NCBI RefSeq assembly: GCF_030269925.1
Contig: NC_085112.1
Span: 13,021,501 to 13,085,500, forward strand
DNA: 64,000 nt
DNA from: Bombyx mori
Taxonomy: Eukaryota > Arthropoda > Insecta > Lepidoptera > Bombycidae
Direction of reading: 5' to 3'
This document shows, piece by piece, positions 1 through 12,200 of this stretch. The first letter of the stretch is position 1. Every line of letters starts with the position of its first letter. The translations under genes and the position numbers were made by a program. The notes beneath the pieces are model-generated. The model made no database searches. It saw nothing but the letters and a program-made list of their open reading frames with translations, and was not told where the DNA came from.

Positions 1-61
1 TTTATTGGTTTCGCATTGAAATTACCCAATCCACATCCTTACGGCAGTTATCTATTTTTAG

Positions 62-3000
62 GTATCATATTATCAAGAACAGTGGTCGTCGATGTCAACT
101 GCTCCAAAAGCAATAGAGACATGGGATACTGGAGTAGACGAAAATCTTTTGAAGACCATAGGACAAGCATCTGTGAGAATTCCCAGTGAATTTGTAAGTT
201 GATTCACGATTTTTAAAAATATATTACAATTATTGCATGTACAGCAGTTAGTGATCCTAGCTCCTGGGTTAAAAATTCAATCATCATCTTAGTTCTTATC
301 TCTAGTTAGAATCTAGTCTCTAGTTCTCGTAGATGTAGCGAAAAATCTTTGCTTGACACCATTATATATGCAACTTTCATTGATTATTCTATTGTTTTTA
401 TTAATATAAAGATCGTAGCTGTTGCATCATCAGAATTTATTGTACTTGAAGAAGAAATATATGACGTATCAAGAAATGGAAGGATCGATTGTTAAAATAG
501 ATAATGGCGAGTTTCCTACAACCTAAAGCTAAACGAACTGAATTAAACCTTTAAAAATTTTACCAAACAAACTTTTTATCACGTTTCACTAATTCGACTT
601 GGACAATTTCTGTTCGGTGTAATTTTGTAGTTGATTTTAATGTAACTTCTCGATGAGCTAGCCGCCATAAAAATTTAAACATAGGCTATGTATCATCATT
701 CGATCCTTTTTTTATTGTTCTTCTTGCCCTTGTCCCACATTATGTGTCGACGGGGCATCTCTTCTTATCACGCTGCATAGGGATTTGGCATGAGTTTTAC
801 GACCAGCATGACGTCGATCCTTTTAGGGTTATATCTCCATATTACCATTGCATCGTGCCCTTATCTTTTATCGTACAATAAAAAGAAAGGAGAAAAGAAA
901 CGATAAAAGAAAAAGAGAAACACAATTTAAGTTTTTAAAAAAGATTCAATATCTCATTAATATGTAGATTAGACGTTTTTGTCGGAGGCACGTACTGGAA
1001 TTATTCTCCGATTCATGTAAATGAAAGCCTAGTTATTAATTATCTTCATCGTCCGTTATTAACATACGCATGAATTCCGCCACAAAATTATCGGTGATTC
1101 TTAATAAACATTTGAAAACGTTTCAGAATATCCATCCACATTTAGCTAAAACGCACGTTAAGAATAGATTATCTAGAATATCCGAAGGGAAAGATCTGGA
1201 CTGGGCGACAGCTGAGGCTCTGGCTTTTGGTGAGTAAAAATCCGCGACTACTTCATAGACGTCTAAAGCAAAAAGTCTAATGATACAAAAATCAATACGT
1301 CGGAGAAAGATCTAGTAACGTATTCTCGGTGAATCTAGCATGACCACTCGAAGTCACTAGAATAGGTAGGAAAAAAAATGTTATATCTGAAAGACGATAA
1401 GTTATCTTTCGCATATAAAGTTTTTTTTATTCCACACTGTCCCACGTCCAAATCGGATTACGTGACCGCTTTGAAACAAAAAATAAACATACAATATGCC
1501 TCCCCATCGCTAATAAAAAAAATTGTTATATTTTTTTTATTGCTTAGTTGGGTTGACGAGCTCACAGCCCACCTCGTGTTAAGTGGTTATTGGAACCCAT
1601 AGACATATACAACGTAAAATGCGCCACCCACCTTGAGATATAAGTTCTAAGGTCTCAGTATAGTTACAACGGCCGCTCCACCCTTCAAACCGTAAACGCA
1701 TTACTGCTTCGCTCCAGAAATAGGCGGGGTGGTGGTACCTACTCGTGCGGACTCACCAGAGGTCCTATCACCAGTTCGAGTAATTAAAGTATTGCTGCAT
1801 CATATTCTATGCCACTAGCGTCCGAAAAATAACTATGACGGAGAGAAACATAAAATATTTGGTTTATTTATGTTGCGAAAGATAAATGCGTCTTACTCAT
1901 ATTTCACTCTCGAATACTTTACAGTTTCCGTAATCTTGTAAAGATTTTGACTATAAAAAACGCTAGATTAAAGTAAAAGTAAGGTAGGACCTCTTGTGAG
2001 TCCGCACGGGTAGGTACCACCACCCCACCTATTTCTGCCGTGAAGCAGTAATGCTTTTCGGCTTGAAGGGTGGGGCAGCCGTTGTAAATGTCTAAGGGCT
2101 CCAGTAACCAGTTAACACCATGTGGACTGTGAGCTCGTCCACCCATCTAAGCAATAAAAAAATCACAACAAAATACCCATAATTAAATTGCACAATAGTC
2201 GGTTGGATATAATATAATATTATAAATAAATTTGGATATAATAAAACCAATTCCAAATTCTAATTACGATTTATTATTAGCTTATATTTTTTTATGTTTT
2301 TATATTCCACCTAAATAGGTTCTCTTCTAATGGAGGGGCGCAATGTGAGGCTTAGCGGCGAAGACGTCGGCCGCGGTACATTCTCGCACAGACACGCGAT
2401 GCTTGTCGACCAGGAAACCGAAGCTATACACGTTCCGCTCAATCATATGCACGAGGACCAAAAAGGATTTTTGGAAGTGAGACACGTTTTTAAACTAAGT
2501 ACTCATTAGTTTTATGTAAATCAAAAAATAACTTCTTATCGTATTTCACAAACTCATGAGTGGCCCCACTCCGGCTCACACAAGGTCATTGACCCTGTGC
2601 ATCAGGCGGGTAGATCGTGATTTTATTGTTCCACCTAGCTTGATATTCAAAATGTGAAATCTTTACATACTAATCTACTAATCTTTTTGTGCCATTTTAT
2701 GGTCATTGTCGACGGACTACGATAACACAAGGCACGCAGTCTGTCGCTGATATAATACCATCAATAATTCAAATATGCTCTATATACTCGTAATAATCAA
2801 TCGTGTAATAAAAATCAAACCCGCAAAATTATAATTTGCATAATCACTGGTGGCGGGACCTCTTGGGAGTCCGCACGGGTAGGTACCACCACCCTGCCTA
2901 TTTCTGCCGTGAAGCAGTAATGCGTTTCGGTTTGAAGTGTGGGGCAGCCGTTGTAACTATACTTGAGATCTTAGAACTTATATCTCAAGGTGGGTGGCGC

Positions 3001-3211
3001 ATTTACGTTGTAGATGTCTATGGGCTCCAGTAACCACTTAACATCAGGTGGGCTGTGAGCTCGTCCACTCATCTAAGCAATAAAAAAAAAGTATTACGGA
3101 GGGCAGAAGTAAGGAGCAACATCTCAATTTACTAAAAGTGTTCTCTGCAAGGGAGCCAATCAAGGCGGCGCACTAGTAGCAAGTTGAAAAAATTAAAAAA
3201 ATAGCGCCATA

Positions 3212-3242
<31 letters not shown>

Positions 3243-6200
3243 ATTTTATGATTGAAAGTTTACTGGTGGCCCGAAGGCCTTTCCAGTTTCACCAGGACAG
3301 GTGGGCGAGCAAAGGCTCAGCCAAGAGGGGTGGGATTTGCTAACAACTGCCCGAGCGCCTCCGAAGGAGACCTAACAACTCAAGAGCAATTGTTTCGCGA
3401 ATGAATCTACTACCGGATCGGAATCGCGACCCGCTGAGAAGATCCGGCGAGAAACTCAGCGGGCTGATGCATGGGTTAGGTTGCACGTCGACCTCTTTGT
3501 CGAGTTCGACGAGTACGGTTACCGGGGTCCCTAAGCCTGCCCCTAGTATTAGAGCTGAAGGCATCTAATGCAAAGGTTATTGGATCTGATGGATCCGTAA
3601 GGACGTGTCTAGGGCGTCGACGGTGACTGGCTCCTGCATGATCAGGATTCGGGGAGTAGTCAGCGGCGGCAACGATAAGGCGATTATCATGACGCATAGC
3701 CTTATCGAAGTATCGTTCCGACGCTGACTTCATGTATTTCCGAATTGATTCGAGGCCCAGGTCGTCGTGTAGGTCAACGTTCCTCACGAACCACGGAGCC
3801 CCGACAGCTAACCTGCAAAAGCGGGATTGTAGAGATTGGAGGGTGTCTATGTGTGTGCGGGCCGCGTGAGCGAACACCACACTCGCGTAAGTCATGACGG
3901 GCCTTATGCAAGTTTTGTAAAGTGTCACCTTGTTCCGAAGGGACATTTTACTCCGCTTACAGATCATGGGGTAGAGTCTACCGAGAATAAACGCGGCACG
4001 GTCACGGACTGATTTTATATGCGGGCGGAATGTCATCGATGCATCCAGGGTAACGCCCAGGTACTTGACCTTCCTGGCCCAGGGTATGGGTTGTCTAAAG
4101 AGAGTAATCGGGGGTGTGAGATTCCTCCTCCTAATCCGGGAGGAAATCCGTGTGGAGCTTCCCCTCTGAAATAGCACCGCAGTACTTTTCGCTGGGTTGA
4201 TGTCTATGCGCCATTTTCGGAACCACTGTCCTAGGGCTAGGGCTGCGCTCTGAAGCTTCTTCGCGATTAGGGACTTATTTCTACTAGAATAGTAAACAGT
4301 CGTGTCGTCGGCGAATAAAGCTAAATGGGTCGGCGGCGACCGGGGAATATCGTTGACGAATAAGCTAAATAGGAGGGGTGAGAGGACAGAGCCTTGCGGG
4401 ACTCCAGCTGTGAGAGGTCGTGGGGAGGAGCGGGTTCCCTCGACTCGATATCGAAAAGAGCGGTTCGACAAGAAGTCCCGTATGATGAGCACGAGACTAT
4501 CCGGCACGCCCATGTTGAATAGTTTGAAAATCAAACCATTGTGCCAGACTTTGTCGAACGCTTTTGCGACGTCGAAGAAGAGAGCTCCCGTGTATAACGG
4601 TTTTGGTCGATTAAGCCCCACAAGAATGTGCTCCGTGAGGCGGTGCACCTGTTGAACGCATGAGTGATTTGTACGGAATCCGAATTGTTCATCGATAAGA
4701 ATGCCCTTGGATGAGACGAAGTCTCTGAGGCGTTTGTAGAGCAGACGCTCATACAGTTTGCCTAGAGACATGAGGAGGCTAATCGGGCGGTAGCTCGTCG
4801 GATGATTTTTTGGTTTACCGGGTTTATGTATGCCGATAACGTCCGCTTCTTTCCACACCGCGGGAAAGATACAGTTCGCCATAGCGGCATTGAAAATAGA
4901 TGCCAACATCACGATGAGTTGGACGGGTAGAAGTTTAATAACGCGGTTGGATATACCGTCGGAACCGGGAGCCTTGCGAGGACGTAGGTCTTTGAAGCGC
5001 CATATACTACCACGCTTCACTTCGACCCAGCACACTTCTCTCTGCTTAAAACTGCTATGTTCATATCATCTTCACTTCCTACACTAGCGTTCTTGGGGTC
5101 GGATGACCGTGCATAAGTTGTTCTGAGTTGATATTATTATTTTAGGTGGCTAATTCAATACTATCCGAGGAAGCAGTGCTGGGCTTTGAGTACGGGATGG
5201 CCTACGACAGCCCCGACAATCTCTGTATATGGGAGGCGCAGTTTGGCGACTTCTACAACGGAGCTCAAATAATAGTGGACGCGTTTATAGCTTCCGGAGA
5301 ATGTAAGTTAGCATTTCATATTTAGAAATTGTATTTTTAGATGTTTTTTTTTTTAATAATTTTGTTATCAATTTTTTTATTATTTGCGATCTTCGTTTTA
5401 ATATTTAAATATATTTTTTAAATTTAATTTTTTCGATTATTCATTTATTATTAATTGAGAATTGGCAATTTTTATTTAATGTTGTCGTCCGGAGAATGTA
5501 CATTGGAAATAGCCTTTTTTTATTACTGTTGACACATGACGGATGGTTTAGATTCACAAATCAGCCCGCAGATGGCGCTGCAGTCGGTATTTAGATTATT
5601 TTATGGCAAAACAACGTTTGCCGGGTCACCTACTACATCTATTTTTGTTATTGCTTGGTTGGGTGGACGAGCTCACAGCCCACCTGGTGTTAAATGGTTA
5701 CTAGAGCCCACATAAACGTAAATGTGCCATCCATCTTGAGATATAAGTTCTAAGGTCTCAGTATAGCTACAACGGCTGCCCCGCCCTTCAAACCGAAACG
5801 CATTACTGCTTCACGGCAAAAATAGGCACGGCGGTGGTACCTACCCGCGCGGACTCACAAGAGGTCCTAAAACAAGAGCATCTGCCTTACGTAACATCGA
5901 TTTCGTGCAGCCAAGTGGGTCCGCAGTAACGGGCTGGTGATGCTTCTCCCGCACGGCTACGACGGCGCCGCGTCAGAGCACTCCTCGTGCAGGCTCGAGC
6001 GATTCCTCCAGTTGACCGACAGTCCGGAGAGCGCGCCCGACTCGGAGGCTGCGTGTCTGCACGTCGCCAACCCGACGACCCCGGCCCAGTACTTCCACTT
6101 GTTGAGGAGACAGGCGAGTAGCTCTTTTTATTATTGCATACTAGCGACCCACCCTCGCTTCGCTTCGTAAACTGTAATTTATTATTGATTTCTCCTCTAT

Positions 6201-9200
6201 TTAATGGATGTAATTATACATAATATAAATCTTCCTCTTCAATCACTCTATCTATTGAAAAAAAGCCGCATCAAAATCCGTTGCGTAGTTTTAAAGATTT
6301 AAGCATACATAGGGATATAGGGACAGAGAAAGCGACTTTGTTTTATACTATGTAGTGATATGGGTGGACAATCTCACAGTCAACTCGGTGTTAAGTGGTT
6401 ATACAGTATCTCTACCAGCGGCAGGTTCGCCGGCAGCATCTCGCGCTGATACGCCCACGACGCCAGGATCTGCAAATATATTCAATTCGAACGTTCTCGA
6501 ATATCGATTTGTTTGACGTCATATCACGACTACAGCAATAGAATGATTATAATTCTATACGAATTTCGGAAAAGTAATTTCGGGAAAGAGTTATAAAGGA
6601 ATGGCAACACTGTTAAAAAAAAACACTTTTTTATGGCTTAGATAAGTGGATGAGCTCACAGTCCACCTGGTGTTAAGTGGTTACTGAAGTCCTTAGACAT
6701 CTATAACGTAAATGCGCCACCCACCTTGAGATATAAGTTCTAAGGTCTCAGTATAGTTACAACAGCTGCCCCACCCATCAAACCGAAACGCATTACTACT
6801 TCACGGCAGAAATAGGCAGGGCGATGGTACCTACCCGTGCGGACTCACAAGGCATCCTACGACCAGTAATTACGTAAATTATAATTTTGAGGGCTTGATT
6901 TTTTTTACACGATGCTATTCCTTCACCGTGGAAGCGAATCGTGAACATTTGTTAAGTACGTATTTCATTAGAAAAATTGGTACCAGCCTGCGGAATTCGA
7001 ACACCGGTGCATCACTCAACACGAATGCACCAGACGTCTTATCCTTTAGGCCACGAAGACGTCATCGATTCGAATACAAATTTAACATTTTCCTATCAGC
7101 CTATGTAGTAACTATAAGCTATATATAACTCGGTTTATGTTGCCTTATTTTAACAATATTCATGAAAGAAAAAAGTAGACACTAGACACAAATATTCTAA
7201 CGATAACACGTCGCTGGAACTATAAACACAAAAAAAAAAACAAATGAAGTAAACTTTCGAAGCCCTAACACAGACAAGATACTCTCAAGAGTTTGTACAA
7301 ACTTTACGAAATTTGTATTTCGTTTATATGTTGTTTTTTGGTTAACTCCCAACAACCAATTACTAGTTTCATTAAGAAAAATTTTCACGTTTTCTTTGAA
7401 CAAACTTCGGTTTTTTTTACGTGTTTGGACCAACTACATTAATTCGAATGAAATACACGCGATTATGTTCCTTTCAAATAATTATTGTGTTTAATATTCA
7501 TTACTAGATGACCCGGCAGACTTCGTAGTGCCTCAATCTATAAATAAAAAACCTAAACTTTTGTATAAAATAAACTTAAAAAAAACAAAAGGAATTCGTC
7601 CGACACAAAAACTACTACCGAATATGAATCGCGACCCACAGAGAAGAACCGGCGAGAAACTTAGTGGGTTTTCGTGTTAGCAACTTTTAAAGTATTGGGG
7701 AAAACGTAAACGCATGGACGTGACGTTGAAGTTATCGTGGCCTAGAGGATAAAAAGGTGTACTCGTATCGAGCAATGCGTCAGGGTTCGAATCCCGTAGG
7801 CGGGTAGCGTTTTTTTTTATTATGAAATACGTACTTAACTTAATGAACATCGTACAGTAAAAATCAAATCCTCAAATAATACAATTTGCGTAATTATGTA
7901 CCTCATGACTCCAGGTAGCTTCGTTTGCGTTGTATTTTTACTCTGGCCTGTTATTCTAATAGTAATTGAAATGTCTAATGTCAGATAATAAAACAAAATC
8001 ACTGAAAATGTCCTTTCAGACTCAAAAAGTTCTTCTAAACAGGCTAATACGGAAAATTGATTTACAAATTAGTTATTTACCATATATATGCTATACATCT
8101 TCTCATAATTCCAACTTATAATCTGTTACAGGTTGTCCGTAACTACAGGAAGCCATTGATAATTGTAGCTCCGAAATTGCTGCTCCGCTTAGCCGATGCC
8201 GTCTCGCCCCTGTCCGATTTCGCACCCCGCACTCATTTCCAGCCAGTAATCGGTAAATTATTAAGTTAATATATTTCCTCCAGTCGATCTGTTAAACGAG
8301 AATTTAAAAATCCCTTTTAAAAAAATATTTATTTATCTTTTTTATTTTATTTTTCTTACCTTAGCTGATAGCCTTGAGAGGCTATATCAGCGTAACCTTA
8401 ACTAGTAGGTGAGCTCACGGGGCTCAAACCTGACGACGATGCTAACACGAACCCTAACAAGAGCCGTGCTTCGCAGAATCTACCACCGGATCGGAAACGC
8501 GACCCACTGAGAAAATCCGGCGAGAAACTCAGTGGGCTGTGGCTGAGGGTTAATTTATTTATTAAACCTTATATTGACACAGGGTTTTATTAAGAGAAAG
8601 AGACCAAAAGCTCTCGACTAAGATGGGAAACAGTCTGACTTGCTTAGGTTGGAACCGAGTATTAAAAAGTTAACTTTCACATCCACCAAATGCCTACATA
8701 GAGTGCTCCAATACTTTGGTCATATAGCAAGAAAGCCCTCTGACAACCTGGAGAGACTCATAGTGACGGGTAAAGTGGATGGAAGACGATCCAGAGGTCG
8801 GAGCCGAAGACTGCCGAAGCCGAAGACTTTACTGGTGGTAGGACCTCTTGTGAGTCCGCACGGGTAGGTACCACCACTCCGCCTGTTTCTGCCGTGAAGC
8901 AGTAATGCGTTTCAGTTTGAAGGGTGGGGCAGCCGTTGTAACTATACTGAGACCTTAAAACTTAGGTATATCTCAAGATAATATCAGGTGGGCTGTGAGC
9001 TCGTCCATAAATCTAAGCAATAAAAAACATAAAAGAACACACGTCGCATTTAAAAAAATGTTTTCAATGTATGTTAAAATTTAAGTAACAAATTGATTAT
9101 TTTATACCTGGTATCTTATTTTGATGCTAAAATATTTACCACAGTAATATAGGTACTTATGTACTTAACTATCTCGACATTAGAAGAAGAAATTCGGACA

Positions 9201-12200
9201 CTCGTGGTGGGGCGTCTTATGAGCCCGCACGGGTAGGTACCATCACTCTAACTAATTCTGCCCCGAAACATTAAGTCGGTATACTATACAACTGAGACTT
9301 GAACTCGTGTCTCAACATAATATGTGTCTGTATTTACGTGATCATGTTTACGGACTCCGGTAACAACTTAATACCGATTGGGCCGTGAGCTCGTTAATCC
9401 GCCTATGTAAAATCAGTAGTATTTATTGTTTTATATTTCTTTGACATTTCATAAAGCAATAGAACTAAAATAAGCCAATGACATATTTCTTCTCCAGTCC
9501 ACTTCAGAACTAAATATTAATTGGAGCATTCCGATTATTTAATATTCGAGTATTTGAATCGCTTCCCAACTCAAATAGTTGTTACAGCGTCCTGAATCCA
9601 ATGAGAACGAAACAAAAACATACTAATAATTCTTTTTATGAAAAACTTTGGAGACTTCTCGAATAATTTTCCTCTCTTAAGACATTTTATTCGCGCTTTC
9701 ATTGTCATTAGGCAAAAAGTTTTTATACGAATAAAAACAAGAAGTTGTCTAAAAGAAATACTTAAAAATTTCACGCACCGCGACCATGAATTTCATTATA
9801 ATAAATCTACATATAGAGGGCTGAAATACTATTTGGTTTAAGCAACATTTTTGCAACTTTACAGGAGAGCTTTTTAAAGTTTAAAATTTGGGAAAAATAA
9901 TAATATCATAACAAAAAAAATCTTTTTATTTATTTTTTATTGCTTAGATGGATGAATCTATCGAGAAACCTGTTGTTCAGGGTAGGGTCAATGGTAAGAG
10001 ATCTCGTGGACGAATCCCCATGCGTTGGACTGATCAGGTGAAAGACCTTACTGAAACCCCACTTAACGAGTGTGTGCGCCGGGCCTCGGTTCGCAAACTA
10101 TGAAAAACATCTGTCAATGCTTTAATGAGCAAGAATTCCACATGACCACAACTGCTCTGCCAAGAGCAACCGATTATGATGATGGATGAATGAGCTCACA
10201 GCCCACCTGTTTTTAAGTGGTTACTGGAGCCCATAGACATCGACAAAGTAAATGCCACCATCCACCTTAAGAATTGAATTGAGTATAGTTATAACGGCTG
10301 CCCCACTCTTAAACCAAAATGCATTACTGGTTCACGGCAGAAATAGGCAGGGTGGTAGGACTCACTGGAGGCCCTGCCACCAGTAATTACGCGAGTTTGT
10401 TTTTTATTACACGAAGTTATTCCTTCACCGTGGAAGTCAATCGTGAACATTTGTTAAGCACGTATTTCATTAGAAAAACTGGCATCCGCCTACGGGATTC
10501 GAACACCGGTGCATCGCAAGATACGAACGCACCGAACGTCTTATCCTTTAGCTTTAGCTATTTGAATGGAGTAAACTTAATTGAAGTTCAATCAAAAACA
10601 TCGAATTGTTGATGCTAATACCAATTAAAACGAACTTTTAATTACAAAGATAAAATGTCGCGTATTAAGCGAAATATAGTTTTTTTTTATTGCCTTTGTA
10701 GGCAGACGAGTCCATTCTAAGTCAGCTAGACATCCGAAAAAGGCTCTCTTCCATCTGCCGGGAATGTGTTATGAGCTTCTTTGGACACATGATGCGGTCA
10801 CCCAGGCATGAATTAGAGAAGCTCATAATTGCTGGTCGCATAGAGGGCAAGCGCGCCGTGGGCAGAACACCAGCCAAATGGTGAGATCTAGCAAGAACAG
10901 CACTCGGTGATAGTCTGTACCATGCAGTCCATGCCACCCATGATCGAGCACATTGGAAGTACGTCGCATGTGGTCGCGATCCTCAGTACTGAGAGAACGA
11001 TATAAAAGAAGAAGAAGGCAGACGAGTATACGGCCCACCTGATGGTAAGTGGTCACCGTTGCTCATGGACGTCAGCAATGGCAGGGGCAGAGCCAAGCCG
11101 CTGCCTACCATAAAACCAAACAGCCTTTCAGCCCTCGGTATGAAATAGACGCTTGTTATATTGTTTCTAGGTGACGGTTTGGCTGATGCGTTGAAAGTGA
11201 AGCGGGTGATCTTTGTAAGCGGTAAGCATTACTACGAGTTGCATAAGGAGCGCGTGCGGGCGAGGCTGGAGGACGTGGCCATTGTGAGGGTGGAAGCACT
11301 CGCACCCTTCCCCCTCCCGGAGCTACAGATGCAACTCAGCAAATACAAAAACGCCACGAGTAAGTCATTTCTGTTATATCCCGTGAATTCTAGTAGTTCA
11401 AGCCCACTGAGCTTCTCGCCGGATCTTCTCAGTGGGTCGCGTTTTCGATCCGGTGGTAGATTCTGCGAAGCACGGCTCTTGCTAGGGCCAGTGTTAGCAT
11501 CACTCCGGTTTGAGCCCCGTGAGCTCACCTACTAGCTAAGATTACAATGGAATAGCCTCTCAAGGCTATCAGCTTAGGTAGGAAAAAATAAAAAGTTCAA
11601 GTCATTTTCGTTCGGAAACTCCGAGTCTACGTAGGGAGTTCGTTTCGTTGGTGCTCTGAAGAAATATCTTAAATTATCCCGCCATCTCCTTCACGCATTG
11701 CCCGTCACCGAAGTAAGATTAATTCCTACTACCACCCACCATCCGACTCTGGAACTTATCACACCTAAGACTTCGCTTCAGCACTATTCAATCGAGGTCA
11801 CAAGAGAATTCTCAGTTGGTAGGAAGCGCTTCTGCTGTGTCCCTATAATTCATGAGAAACAGTGAACACTGTCCATAAAGTATGCCACGTGGATCTTAGA
11901 AAAGAGTACCAAAAAAATTGTTGCCTAGAATCAAAACCTGCCCAATCTTATATCTTTTAAGAAGCAATAACTACGAACCTTAAGCTCCTCTTACTAAATC
12001 AAATAGTTTTCTGAAGAAATTCGAGGTCATCGTCAGTCACGTTGACTTTTATTTTCTTTATTATCAACGAAATTCATTTCGTAGTGGCTCTCCTTATGAA
12101 ATCCATCTTTACGATTGGCTTAGAGTTCACCGCGATCCTTGACCTGACCGGTCGTGGCGCGACGTATATAATAATTAGGTATGATCCTATTAAAATACGG

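Noticed and set aside
4996..5035. ATG and 13 codons in front of the Jockey-type RT frame
   Set aside because: They are in the flanking duplication and host intron; the element itself begins in mid-ORF.
7736..7810. tRNA-like sequence with B box
   Set aside because: It is the head of a Bm1 SINE; the anticodon arm and acceptor pairing of a real tRNA are not intact. The same holds for the heads at 34134 and 40073.
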